The translations under genes and the position numbers were made by a program. A stretch of 64,000 bases of DNA from CALAGB01 sp963713965 (GTDB lineage: Bacteria > Chloroflexota > Chloroflexia > Thermomicrobiales > Thermomicrobiaceae), in the NCBI GenBank assembly GCA_963713965.1, contig OY970217.1, forward strand, positions 2,852,001 through 2,916,000. Reading direction: 5' to 3'. Of this stretch, positions 25,719-34,800 are shown piece by piece. The first letter of the stretch is position 1, and every line of letters starts with the position of its first letter. The notes beneath the pieces are model-generated. The model saw only the letters and a program-made list of their open reading frames with translations, was not told where the DNA came from and did not search any database.

Positions 25719-27011
25719 ATGCCATCCGACCTTTCCGCACAGTTGAGCACTGAGATCGAGAACCGACGAGCCGAGCTCGTTGAATTGGCGAGCGCGCTGA
25801 TTTCGTTTCCGACCGTGAGTCCACCAGGGCGAAACACGTCCGATGCGCAGCAATTCGTCGCCGACTACCTGTCCGCGCTTGGATTCGAGATCGACCGATT
25901 CGACGTTTATCCCGGCGATCCTGACGTCGTGGCGCGCCTGCCCGGATCGGCCCCGGAGAAATCCGCATCGTTGCTGTTCAACGGCCACATCGACGTCGCT
26001 GAGACCGGTCCAATCGAAAGCTGGTCGCGGGATCCATTCACTCCTTCAGTTGAAGGCAATCGTCTCTATGGTCGCGGCACCACCGATATGAAGGGTCCTA
26101 TGGCGGCGGCGCTGTTCGCCATGCGAGTCGTGCGTGATCTGGGGGTCGAGCTTGGCGGCGACCTGCTCCTGGAGTCGGTGATCGGTGAGGAGCAAGGGGA
26201 AGCGGGCACGCTGACCTGTCTCGAGCGCGGCTACGTGGCCGATTTCGCCATCGTGCCCGAGCCGACCGGCTTGACGATCTCCGGCCAGGGCGGGGTGATC
26301 ACCGGCTGGATCGAGATAAACAGTCCCGAGACGCTGCATGATGGGATGCGCGCACGCACCATCCACGCAGGGGGCGGAGTACGCGGCGCCAACGCCATCG
26401 AGAAGATGATGCTCATTATTCAAGGACTTAACACACTGGAGCGGGAATGGGCGGTGATGAAATCGTCTCCAGGGTTCGCTCCTGGCGCCACGACAATCAA
26501 CCCGGCGGTCATCGAGGGAGGGCGGCATCCAGCGTTCATGGCTGATCGCTGCGCACTCTGGGTGACGGTCCATTTCTATCCCGACGAAACCTGGGAGCAC
26601 GTGACCGCCGAGATCGAGGATCACCTGAATCGCGTCGCGTCGGCCGATTTGTGGCTGCGGGATCATCCGCCGGCGTTTCGCTGGGGCGGCCGCTCGATGA
26701 TAGAGGATCGGGGCGAAATCTTCCCCGCATCGCGCGTTGACCGCGAGCATCCAGCGGTTGTTACGCTATCCGACATCCACCATCGCGTGCGTCACACCCC
26801 CGCCGAATATGTCATGTGGCCTTCCGTCAGCGATGCGGGCTGGCTGTCGTCGGCTGGTATCTCCACCGTCATCTACGGACCCGGAAGCCTCGCACAAGCT
26901 CATGTCATCGACGAGTGGATTGAGGTCGACGAGCTTTTAGCCGCGGCGTGCGTCTATGCCGAGATGATTGCGACGTGGTGCAACAGTCCTAAACCGGGAT
27001 CGGCCCCATGA
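25719..27011 (+). CDS. ylmB: M20/ArgE family deacylase, probable formylaminopyrimidine deformylase
   Basis: About 430 residues from ATG 25719, downstream of the riboswitch terminator. Di-zinc M20 peptidase fold with intact ligands: NGHIDV (His-X-Asp), GTTDMKG (bridging Asp), IGEEQGE (Glu-Glu), VPEPTG (Glu) and a C-terminal LAQAHVIDEW (His). An insertion around residues 190-280 carries the dimerisation domain. In Bacillus the ArgE-like YlmB removes the formyl group from N-formyl-aminomethyl-methylpyrimidine, is TPP-riboswitch controlled and sits with ThiXYZ; the same layout here supports that role. Other M20 substrates cannot be excluded from sequence alone. Overlaps the next gene by 4 bases. 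Confidence 0.85.
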   Translation: MPSDLSAQLSTEIENRRAELVELASALISFPTVSPPGRNTSDAQQFVADYLSALGFEIDRFDVYPGDPDVVARLPGSAPEKSASLLFNGHIDVAETGPIESWSRDPFTPSVEGNRLYGRGTTDMKGPMAAALFAMRVVRDLGVELGGDLLLESVIGEEQGEAGTLTCLERGYVADFAIVPEPTGLTISGQGGVITGWIEINSPETLHDGMRARTIHAGGGVRGANAIEKMMLIIQGLNTLEREWAVMKSSPGFAPGATTINPAVIEGGRHPAFMADRCALWVTVHFYPDETWEHVTAEIEDHLNRVASADLWLRDHPPAFRWGGRSMIEDRGEIFPASRVDREHPAVVTLSDIHHRVRHTPAEYVMWPSVSDAGWLSSAGISTVIYGPGSLAQAHVIDEWIEVDELLAAACVYAEMIATWCNSPKPGSAP

Positions 27012-27799
27012 TCGCGCGCGAGTCGAACATCCGGCTCGAGCTACGTGGTGTGACGAAGACGTTTACGTCACGACAAGGGAACGTCCGAGCGCTCGATCGG
27101 ATCGACCTGACCGTTGCGGACGGCGAGTTCGTCAGCATCGTGGGCCCGAGCGGCTGCGGCAAGAGCACTCTGCTCAATATCGTTGCCGGACTGGAAAAGC
27201 CCACCGATGGAGAGATCTTGCTCGACGGCAAGCCCGAGCTCGCGCGGCTCGGTCGCACCGCCTATATGCACCAGAAGGACCTGCTTCTTCCGTGGCGTAC
27301 CGTGCTGGACAACGCCGCACTGGGGCTGGAGGTGGCGGGCGTGAAAAAGCGAGAAGCGCGTGAGCGTGCGCTTGAACTGTTCGATCGATTTGGCCTGAGT
27401 GGCTTTGAGGAGAGCTACCCCTCGATGCTCTCCGGCGGCATGCGCCAGCGCGCGGCGTTCCTGCGCACCATCCTGACCGAGCAACGCTTGATGCTGTTGG
27501 ACGAGCCGTTTGGCGCGCTCGACGCCTTGACACGCACCGATATGCAGGAGTGGCTGCTGAGTCTGTGGGAAGAGCTTGGCCGCACCATCGTCTTCATCAC
27601 GCATGACGTGGAGGAAGCAGTACTCCTCTCCGATCGGGTGCTCGTCATGAGCCCGCGGCCGGGCCGCTTCCTGTCCGATCAGACGATCGATCTGCCACGG
27701 CCGCGTCGCTACGAGGTCGTGACAGAGGATCGGTTCACTGCGCTGAAGGCTCGATTGTTGGCCACCTTGCGTGGACATGAACAGGTGACGGTCTCGTGA
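27008..27799 (+). CDS. thiZ: ABC transporter ATP-binding protein, thiamin pyrimidine uptake
   Basis: 263-residue ATPase of the nitrate/taurine/NMT1 transporter class. Walker A GPSGCGKST (about 43-51), Q-loop (YMHQKDLLLPW), signature LSGGMRQR (about 144), Walker B LMLLDEPFGALD and the H-loop FITHDVEEA are all intact. ATGA overlap with the deacylase and GTGA overlap with the permease show translational coupling. Energises uptake of a pyrimidine precursor under TPP control. Confidence 0.9.
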   Translation: MIARESNIRLELRGVTKTFTSRQGNVRALDRIDLTVADGEFVSIVGPSGCGKSTLLNIVAGLEKPTDGEILLDGKPELARLGRTAYMHQKDLLLPWRTVLDNAALGLEVAGVKKREARERALELFDRFGLSGFEESYPSMLSGGMRQRAAFLRTILTEQRLMLLDEPFGALDALTRTDMQEWLLSLWEELGRTIVFITHDVEEAVLLSDRVLVMSPRPGRFLSDQTIDLPRPRRYEVVTEDRFTALKARLLATLRGHEQVTVS

Positions 27800-28584
27800 C
27801 GCCGGAGGCGCGACCACGCTGGCCGATCTGGGTCTCATGGCTCTTCCCGATACTCCTGATCGTGCTGGTCATCGCCGGATGGGAGATCGCGGTGCGACTG
27901 CGCGACACGCCTCGTTGGTTCTTGCCACCGCCAACAGCCGTTCTGTCTGCGTTGATCGACAGTCGTCGCGCATTGCTGCATCACACCGTCGTGACGCTCG
28001 AAGAGGTTTCGCTGGGCTTCGTGGTCTCATTCATTCTTGGGGTTGTGTTCGCCTTGGCAATTGCCTCATCTCGCGTCGTGGAGCGCGCCTTTTATCCATT
28101 CGTTATCGCCTCACAGGCCATTCCAATCATCGCCCTGGCGCCGATACTCCTGATCTGGTTCGGCTATGGGATGACGCCGAAAGTCATTGTGGTGGCGCTG
28201 ATCTGCTTCTTTCCCATTGTGGTGAATGCCGTCGACGGTCTCCGTTCGGTCGATCCGGAGCTGATCGATCTGCTGCGCAGCATGGGTGCGAGCACGTGGA
28301 CGACCTACCGCGTAGTGCGGCTTCCGTCCTCCCTCCCGTATCTCTTTTCAGGAACGCGCATCGCCGCCGCGGTCAGTGTCATCGGCGCGCTCATTGGAGA
28401 GTGGGTCGGTTCATCGGCTGGGCTCGGCTATTACATGATTCGCTCGGCAGGGCAGTTCGCAACCGACAAGGTCTTTGCCGCAGTCCTTGTCTCCGCGTTG
28501 CTCGGACTGTTTCTTTTCGGCGTTGTCTCACTGCTGGAGCGGTTGCTCCTCCCGTGGCAGCGCGTGGGAGTCTCTGGTGGATAA
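27796..28584 (+). CDS. thiX: ABC transporter permease, thiamin pyrimidine uptake
   Basis: 262-residue inner-membrane protein with six predicted helices and the family EAA loop (DLLRSMGAS...RVVRLPSSLPYLFSGTR, about 155-185). It belongs to the SsuC/TauC/ThiX permease group. The GTG start overlaps the ATPase stop. Forms the channel with ThiZ and receives substrate from the downstream lipoprotein ThiY. Confidence 0.9.
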   Translation: MTPEARPRWPIWVSWLFPILLIVLVIAGWEIAVRLRDTPRWFLPPPTAVLSALIDSRRALLHHTVVTLEEVSLGFVVSFILGVVFALAIASSRVVERAFYPFVIASQAIPIIALAPILLIWFGYGMTPKVIVVALICFFPIVVNAVDGLRSVDPELIDLLRSMGASTWTTYRVVRLPSSLPYLFSGTRIAAAVSVIGALIGEWVGSSAGLGYYMIRSAGQFATDKVFAAVLVSALLGLFLFGVVSLLERLLLPWQRVGVSGG

Positions 28585-28632
28585 ATGCGATGTGAACGCG
28601 GACAGTGCGATTCAGGGGGAGAGCAAATTTCG

Positions 28633-29628
28633 ATGAGCATCAAGCGCGTCGTTATGTTGGTGCTGTTGTTGATGCCAGTTCTGGCAGCGTGCGGTCCAGG
28701 AGGGGGTACCTCTTCGACCGATTCCGCCAGCGTGGTGCTCGATTGGTATCCGTGGTCGAACCACGCGGGACTCTTCATGGCACAGGAGAAGGGGTACTTC
28801 AAGGACCAACATCTCGACGTCAAGATCAACGTTCCCTCCAGCACCGACGACGTCCTCCAGTTGGTCGGCTCCGGTCACGACACCTTCGGCATCAGCTACG
28901 AGACCGACGTCCTGCTGGCTCGCGAGCAGGGGATCCCCGTTCGTTCCATCGCGGCTCTGGTCCAGCAGCCGTTGAACACCGTTATGACGTTGAAGTCGTC
29001 GGGCATCACGCATCCAGCACAGCTAGCGGGAAAGACAGTCGGCTATCCCGGCATCCCGAGTGACGAAGCGCTGTTGAAGACCATGATGGCCGCCGATGGC
29101 GCCGACAGCGGCAAGGTGCAGTTGGTCAATGTGGGCTTCGATCTCGTTCCAGCGCTCATCAGTGGGAAGGTCGACGCTATTATCGGCGGATATGACGTCC
29201 ACGAATCGATTCTGGCGGAGCAGCAGGGATATCCGGTCAACGTCATGCCGGTGCAGGATTGGGGCGTCCCCAACTATTACGAGCTCGTTTTGGTGGCCAG
29301 CGAAAAGACGATCGAGAACAATCCAAGTTTAGTCGACCACTTCATCCAGGCTGTGATTCAGGGCTACGATGCCGCCGCGGCCGATCACAAAGCGGCGCTG
29401 GACGCCGTTTCGTCGAAGTATCCGGACACCGACCTCAAGATGGAGACGGTCGGTATTGAGAGGTTGGCGCCATTGTGGACGAAGGGGGCGCCGGTGTTCG
29501 GTTGGCAAACGCCGGAGCGCTGGCAGCAATACGCCGATTGGATGACGCAGAACGGGTTGCTCTCGCGCTCCGTCGACGCCAGCAAAGCATTTACGAATCA
29601 GTTCGTCGAAGATCAGCAGGGGAAGTAA
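28633..29628 (+). CDS. thiY: ABC transporter substrate-binding lipoprotein, NMT1/THI5-like
   Basis: About 331 residues from ATG 28633, preceded by GGGGGAG; the frame is open to 28585. The N-terminus is a lipoprotein signal (hydrophobic run then LAAC), so the mature protein is membrane anchored. The mature part starts with VLDWYPWSNHAGLFMA, the NMT1/ThiY signature for pyrimidine binding, then two alpha/beta lobes. It should capture formylaminopyrimidine or HMP. Last gene of the TPP-riboswitch operon; its 3' end overlaps an opposite-strand gene by 38 bases. Confidence 0.92.
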   Translation: MSIKRVVMLVLLLMPVLAACGPGGGTSSTDSASVVLDWYPWSNHAGLFMAQEKGYFKDQHLDVKINVPSSTDDVLQLVGSGHDTFGISYETDVLLAREQGIPVRSIAALVQQPLNTVMTLKSSGITHPAQLAGKTVGYPGIPSDEALLKTMMAADGADSGKVQLVNVGFDLVPALISGKVDAIIGGYDVHESILAEQQGYPVNVMPVQDWGVPNYYELVLVASEKTIENNPSLVDHFIQAVIQGYDAAAADHKAALDAVSSKYPDTDLKMETVGIERLAPLWTKGAPVFGWQTPERWQQYADWMTQNGLLSRSVDASKAFTNQFVEDQQGK

Positions 29629-29956
29629 CGGCCGTCCCCTGAACCCCCATCTCCGGGTTGCGTCGCACCACGATGAGCCAGTAAGGGAGTAGGGCGATGA
29701 CGTTGAGAATGCAGAGGGACAGGAGCCAGACGATGCGTGCCTCCTCGGTCATCTGCGTCTTCGGACGTTTGCTGGCGTCCAGAAGTGCCACCACCATGGC
29801 GATCCAGGTGACACCGACCGCTGGAAAGCTGCCAATCAGAATGAGCCAGATGGGCCAACCGAGCTGCGTTCCGCCGACGATGGCGAGCGTCAGGTAGATG
29901 GCGAAGACGCCGGCAGCGGCCGGTAAGAGCCAGGTGAAACGGTTGAGTGACTGCAC
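29591..29956 (-). CDS. small membrane protein, 121 aa
   Basis: Three predicted membrane helices (about 9-30, 35-58 and 75-97), followed by VVRRNPE and a polar tail. The last helix with LLPYWLIVVRR resembles the N-terminal membrane hairpin of phospholipase-D-nuclease-N proteins, but no enzymatic domain follows. GTG start. Convergent with, and overlapping, the thiY 3' end. Function unknown; likely a real membrane protein because the hydrophobic pattern is so regular. Confidence 0.55.
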   Translation of the reverse strand: MQSLNRFTWLLPAAAGVFAIYLTLAIVGGTQLGWPIWLILIGSFPAVGVTWIAMVVALLDASKRPKTQMTEEARIVWLLSLCILNVIALLPYWLIVVRRNPEMGVQGTAVTSPADLRRTDS

Positions 29957-30111
29957 CGTGAGCTACCACTTCGCGACCCGCGAGTCTGGCATCGTTACTG
30001 CCATTCACGAATCGAGCTATACAAGGAAGAATCGCGGGCAGTTTCGACCAGAACGGCCGTCACCACCAGCGATTCATTAACGATGTCGTTTAGATAGACT
30101 GTCGCACTGCA

Positions 30112-30309
30112 TCAGCGCGACGTAGTCTTGGCTTCCTTGCGCCGTCGCTTGTGCTCGGCTTTACGCGCCTTGGCACGGCGCTGCTCGCTCTTGCTCACAA
30201 AACGACGCTTGCTTCGAAAATCGCGCAACAAGCCTGACTTTTGAACTTCCTTCGTGAAACGCTTCAGGAGGGAATCAAAACTCTCACTATCGCGTAGTTC
30301 GACACGCAT
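30112..30309 (-). CDS. rpsU: 30S ribosomal protein S21
   Basis: 65 residues starting MRVELRDSESFDSLLKRF and ending in a strongly basic Arg/Lys/Ala tail, as expected for bS21. ATG at 30309 with a near-perfect SD, GGGAGGTGATTT, just upstream; the frame continues to 30492, but that extension is not S21. Lies about 180 bases after citrate synthase 1 on the same strand, behind a hairpin. Basic tail length and order match the family, so the call is firm. Confidence 0.95.
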   Translation of the reverse strand: MRVELRDSESFDSLLKRFTKEVQKSGLLRDFRSKRRFVSKSEQRRAKARKAEHKRRRKEAKTTSR

Positions 30310-30370
30310 TGACGAAATCACCTCCCTCCGATGACGTGAATTTCGAACGAAAACGCCTCGCAAATAATGA

Positions 30371-30393
30371 CGCCCCGGAATTACCCCGGGACG
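30371..30393 (-). terminator. hairpin between citrate synthase 1 and rpsU
   Basis: CCCGG and CCGGG arms with an AATTACC loop, extended by two outer pairs. On the minus strand it follows the citrate synthase stop and is followed by CATTATTTGCG, only weakly U-rich. Possible terminator or mRNA-processing hairpin upstream of rpsU. Confidence 0.4.
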
Positions 30394-30492
30394 CACGCGC
30401 GAGACGTGCTCACTCAATAGCTCATTGTAGCACATAACGCTGGGCTGATCGGGCGGAAATCTCGCCCGATCGAGCCCATGGACCATCTGCAA

Positions 30493-31662
30493 CTACTTGC
30501 GTTCGCTGATCGGCACGTAGGTCTGTGATTCCGGACCGACATACTTGGCCGACGGACGAATTAGCCGGTTGTCCTCGAGCTGCTCGAGTACCGAGGCGCT
30601 CCAGCCGCCAATGCGACTGACCGCGAAAGCGCCCGGCATGACGTCGGTCTTCAGTCCCAACATGTATAGGAGTGGTCCAGAGTAGAAGTCGACGTTTGGG
30701 TAGATCTTGCGCTCGATGAAGTAAGGATTCGTCGACGTGATCTCCTCGACACGGTGCGCCAGATCGTGCCAGGTTGAATCTCCGGTCTCTTTTGCCAGCT
30801 TCTCGGAATGGCCCATCAGGCGGTCCACGCGCGGGTCACGCGTCTTGTAGACCCGGTGGCCGAGCCCCATCAAGCGGCGATGAATCCGCAATGACTCTTC
30901 AACGTAGTTCTCCGCGTTGTCGACGGAGCCGATTTCCAGGAGCATCTCCATCGAACGCTGATTCGCGGCGCCGTGGGCGTCACCCTTCAGCGTGCCCAAC
31001 GCCGACGAAATGGCCGAGTAGATGTCGGACTGCGCGGAGATGGTCACGCGGGCCGAGAAGGTTGAGGCGTTCATGCTGTGCTCAGCCAGGCAGACCAGAT
31101 AGGCATTGAAGGCCGCCTCCGCCGTCTCGCTCTGACGCTTGCCGTGATACATGTAGAGGAAATTGGACGCGTCATTGAGCGACGGATCGGGATCGACCGG
31201 TTGCTTGCCGTCGCGCAGGCGCGAGTAGTTGGCGAGCATCGACGGCATGGCTCCGGCCAGTCGAATCGACTTCTCCAGCACGCCTTCGTGAGACAAGTCG
31301 TGCCAGGTTGGATCCTCCATGGCCATGGCGGTAACGCCCGCGCGCATCGCGTCGATCGGCGCGCCCGTCTTCGGAAGGGCCGCCAGCACCTTGCTGACTG
31401 TCGGTGAGAGGGTACGGGCGGCGACCAGCTTGGTTTTCATCTCCGTTAGCTGTGCAGCGGTGGGGAGTTTGCCGTACCAGAGGAGATAGAGAACCTCTTC
31501 AAACTCAGCGTGCTCCGCCAGATCGGCGATGCTGTAACCCATGTAGGTGAGCCTGCCGTTGGTGCCGTCAACGAGACTAAGCCGTGACTCGGCGATGACG
31601 AGCCCGGCAAGACCGCGGTCCACCATTTGTGGCTCTGCACTGGTGGTCCCAGAATCTGCCAT
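30493..31662 (-). CDS. citrate synthase 1
   Basis: About 389 residues from ATG 31662 (AGGAAGG upstream; frame open to 31737). Catalyses oxaloacetate plus acetyl-CoA to citrate, or the 2-methylcitrate analogue. All catalytic residues are in place: His in KGDAHGAANQ, His and Arg in GLGHRVYKTRDPR, Asp in NVDFYSG. It is the canonical enzyme of the three citrate synthase homologues in this window. Upstream at 31799-31815 there are two ATTGATT half-sites that recur in the operator of the other two genes. No 2-methylcitrate genes are adjacent. Confidence 0.93.
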   Translation of the reverse strand: MADSGTTSAEPQMVDRGLAGLVIAESRLSLVDGTNGRLTYMGYSIADLAEHAEFEEVLYLLWYGKLPTAAQLTEMKTKLVAARTLSPTVSKVLAALPKTGAPIDAMRAGVTAMAMEDPTWHDLSHEGVLEKSIRLAGAMPSMLANYSRLRDGKQPVDPDPSLNDASNFLYMYHGKRQSETAEAAFNAYLVCLAEHSMNASTFSARVTISAQSDIYSAISSALGTLKGDAHGAANQRSMEMLLEIGSVDNAENYVEESLRIHRRLMGLGHRVYKTRDPRVDRLMGHSEKLAKETGDSTWHDLAHRVEEITSTNPYFIERKIYPNVDFYSGPLLYMLGLKTDVMPGAFAVSRIGGWSASVLEQLEDNRLIRPSAKYVGPESQTYVPISERK

Positions 31663-31798
31663 CGATACATCCTTCCTAGGAGTTAGGTCATTGAAACAGC
31701 TCAAATCGGTCGCGTTAACGGCGGCTCCGCGTCGCATCGCGCGATCGCACTTTCAATGGTAGCACGCGGTTTCAGGAGCGTATACAGACCGAGATGAA

Positions 31799-31815
31799 CA
31801 TTGATTTGTATTGAT
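31799..31815. promoter_or_regulatory. paired ATTGATT half-sites upstream of citrate synthase 1
   Basis: ATTGATT, TGT, ATTGATT in direct repeat, about 140 bases before the citrate synthase start and near a TATACG-type -10 at about 31780. The same AT-rich heptamer forms the arms of the palindrome at 43050-43071 between the two other citrate synthase genes. A possible binding site for a shared regulator; inference only. Confidence 0.4.
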
Positions 31816-31896
31816 TATCTGCAATGAGCGTACTGGAGAGCGTCTGCCAAACCCGTGCATGATGCTGCGACCCGTCGTTGATCAATTGAGGAAGCC

Positions 31897-34800
31897 TCAC
31901 GGAGCGAGGCGTGCTCCCAGCATGGCGACTCGGTCTAGCGTTGGCTTCGCTGCCAGCGGCTCGCAGATCGACTGTACCTCTGCCAGCAGGGCACGGGCGT
32001 CCTCTCGCTGTCCCCGCGCTGCCTGAAGCTCCGCTTGTGCGAGCAGCGTCAGCGCTCGCTCGAATGGCGTCTGGCAGGCGTCTGCCAGCGTCAGTGACTC
32101 CAGTAGGTGTTGCTCGGCCTCGTCGTAGCGCCGCGTCTCGATGTCGAGTTCTCCCAGAATTCGATGGGCGGTGAGAAGGGCCAGTGGCTGACGGGGCTCA
32201 GAGGCGTGCTCTAGGGCCGCCTCGGCGTGCGAGTGTGCTTGCTTCTGGTCGCCGGCTCGGCGGTGATACTCGGCCCAGAGTGCCTGTCCCTCGCTTTGGC
32301 CGAGGATCGCGCCGGTCCACGCGAGCCAGCGATCGTACGCGTCCAGCCAGTCGCGGGCCATGGGCAGCTCGACAGCGTCCAGAGCCAGGGCGGGCGCGAG
32401 TTGTTGCAGCGGCAGCGCAATGTGGATGGCCTGATCGCCCGGTTGGTATTCGGCCCCCGCCGGGAGGGCGAGCTTCACCAATCGCCAGGCCACGTCAGGG
32501 TCTCCCTGGCCCCGCGCGATCGTTGCGTGAGAGGCTCCGACCTGCCGCAAAAAGAGGCTGGATAGCCCGTGCTCGAGGACGGCCATCGCCGCCTGACGCG
32601 TCTCCGCCCAGCGCCCCTCCACCGCCGCGCTGTCGCTGTCGAGCAGTCGCGCCATCAGGTCAGCGACCTCTGGCGGCACGGCTCCCCCATCCACAAGCCG
32701 CGCGAGGTCGCTTGCCATTTCGTCGTTCGCCGCGCCAATTGCCGCCCGCTGCTCCTCCCCGCGATCCGCGTAATAGGGGAGGAGGATGAAGCGCACCAGG
32801 AGGCGCGAGCTCATGATCGCCATGGCGTAGTTGCCGATTTCCCGGTAGGCGTCGCGGGCACGCGCTGCTGCCTTGATGGCCACGTTCGGGTGGCCCAGCC
32901 CAGCGTGAGTGAGCGCCAGGCCAAAGTTGACATCGCCCGCCGGCCGCGCCGAGTCCTCGCCAGCCGCAGATCGCTTGGCGAGGAGCGCTTCACAATAGTC
33001 ACGACCTTCGCCCAGATTACCCAGCATCGCTAGCCAGTCGGCGTAGGTCGATTCGCCGTCCGACTCCAGAGCAACCCGGACACAGGCAGGGAGTGACCCG
33101 GAAGATCTCGCGTCTTCCGGTAGAGCGCGAATCTCGCTTACTCCCGTGCCAAGATCGGTCAGACCAGTGCGCCCGCGCCCGGCGAGGCAGCGCACCATCC
33201 CACGCGACGCGTGCCAGTAGGCCGTCAGAGCGGGATTACCCGCGCTGCATACGGCAGGCTGAGCTTCTTCAAGATAGTCGAGCGCGCTCCCAAGATCGGT
33301 GTGGCGCAGGAGCAGACCGAGGCGAACGAGGAGCCAGCCGTTTAGCGTCGCGTCGCCATCGCCGAGCAGGGCGAGCGCTCGCTCGTGGCGGTCAGCCGCC
33401 GTCACGTACGCCCCGAGGCGGTCGGCGCGATCCCCGGCCGCGACCAACCACTTCGGCGCCCGCGCGTCTCGTGCCTGTTCGAAATGATAGGCGACCGCGT
33501 CAGGGTCGGGTTCACGCGTACCGGAAAGGGCCTCCCCCGCCTGTCGGTGTAAACGCCGACGCCGAGTCGCGGGGAGGCCTTCATACAGCGTCTCGCGGAT
33601 CAATGCGTGGGCGAAGCGTACGCGCTCGCCGTTGTCCAGTTCCACCAGCAGCCGCGCCTCCGCTGCCCACTCCAGAACCTCGCTCAGCGCGTCTTCGCTC
33701 ACCTCACCGACCTTCGCCCAGAGTTCCAGTGGTATCTCCTGGCCGAGGACAGCGGCAACCGCCAGGAGGATGCGAGCATCCTCGCCTAGATGATCGAGCC
33801 GCCCGTCGATGACCTGCCGCAGGAGCGGCGGCACCGCGGTAGCGGTCAGAGTACCAAGGCGCCAACCGTCAGCATCCGGCACGAGCGCGTTGGCCTCTTC
33901 CAGCGACCGCAGCACCTCGCCGGTGAAGAGAGCATTCCCCTCGGCACGGCTCTGGACGTAGGCAGCGAGGCGCGCGGAGTCGCCTTCCGGTAACCCATAA
34001 CGGATCGAAACCAGGGCGCGCACCGCCGCCTCATCGAGCACACCGAGGTCGAGCCGCGTCGCGATCGCCTCTCGCGACAGCTGCGGCAGGAAGGCGTAGA
34101 GAGGGTGCCGTCGCGTCAGCTCGTCACTGCGGTAGGTCACGAGGAGGAGCGCGGCCAAGCTCTCGATCCCGCGCGCCAGATAACGCAGGAGATCAAAGGA
34201 GGCGGGGTCGGCCCAGTGGAGATCGTCGAGCAGCGCGACTAAAGGACGGCGTGCGGACAGGGCAGTGAGGAAGTCTCGTACCTGAACGAAGAGGGCGATC
34301 TGGGTGGGCACCGCGCCGACCATGCCACGCGCGGCGAAGGCGGGCGGCGGGAGCGGGTCGCCGGCGTCGGGAACGTAGCGGGCAAAGAGGTCGATAAAGG
34401 GACCGTAGGGGGGCGTGTCCGCCAGATCGAAACAATGCCCCTCGAGCACCGCACAACCCTGCTCCGCCGCCTGGCGCAGGGTTGTCTCAGCCAGGCTGCT
34501 CTTGCCGACCCCCGCCTCGCCGCCAATCAATACCAGCCCGCCCCGGCCTGCGCGCGCCGCTGCCAGCTGGGAGTGCAGCAAACCCAGTTCGCGCTCCCGA
34601 CCCGCCAGAGTCACCGTCGCCGAGACGGACGGCGCGGCAGGAGAGATGCCGTGCGCTGCGAGGGCGGCGAGCACCTGCGGCAGCCACTCGCTCGCTGGCT
34701 TGTTGAGGACGTCCACCCATTGTGCCGCTTCGAGCCAGTAGGCCAGTTCGTCGGGGATGCCTACCGGGTCGAGGCGCAGCGGGACGAAGGGCCGCTCGTA

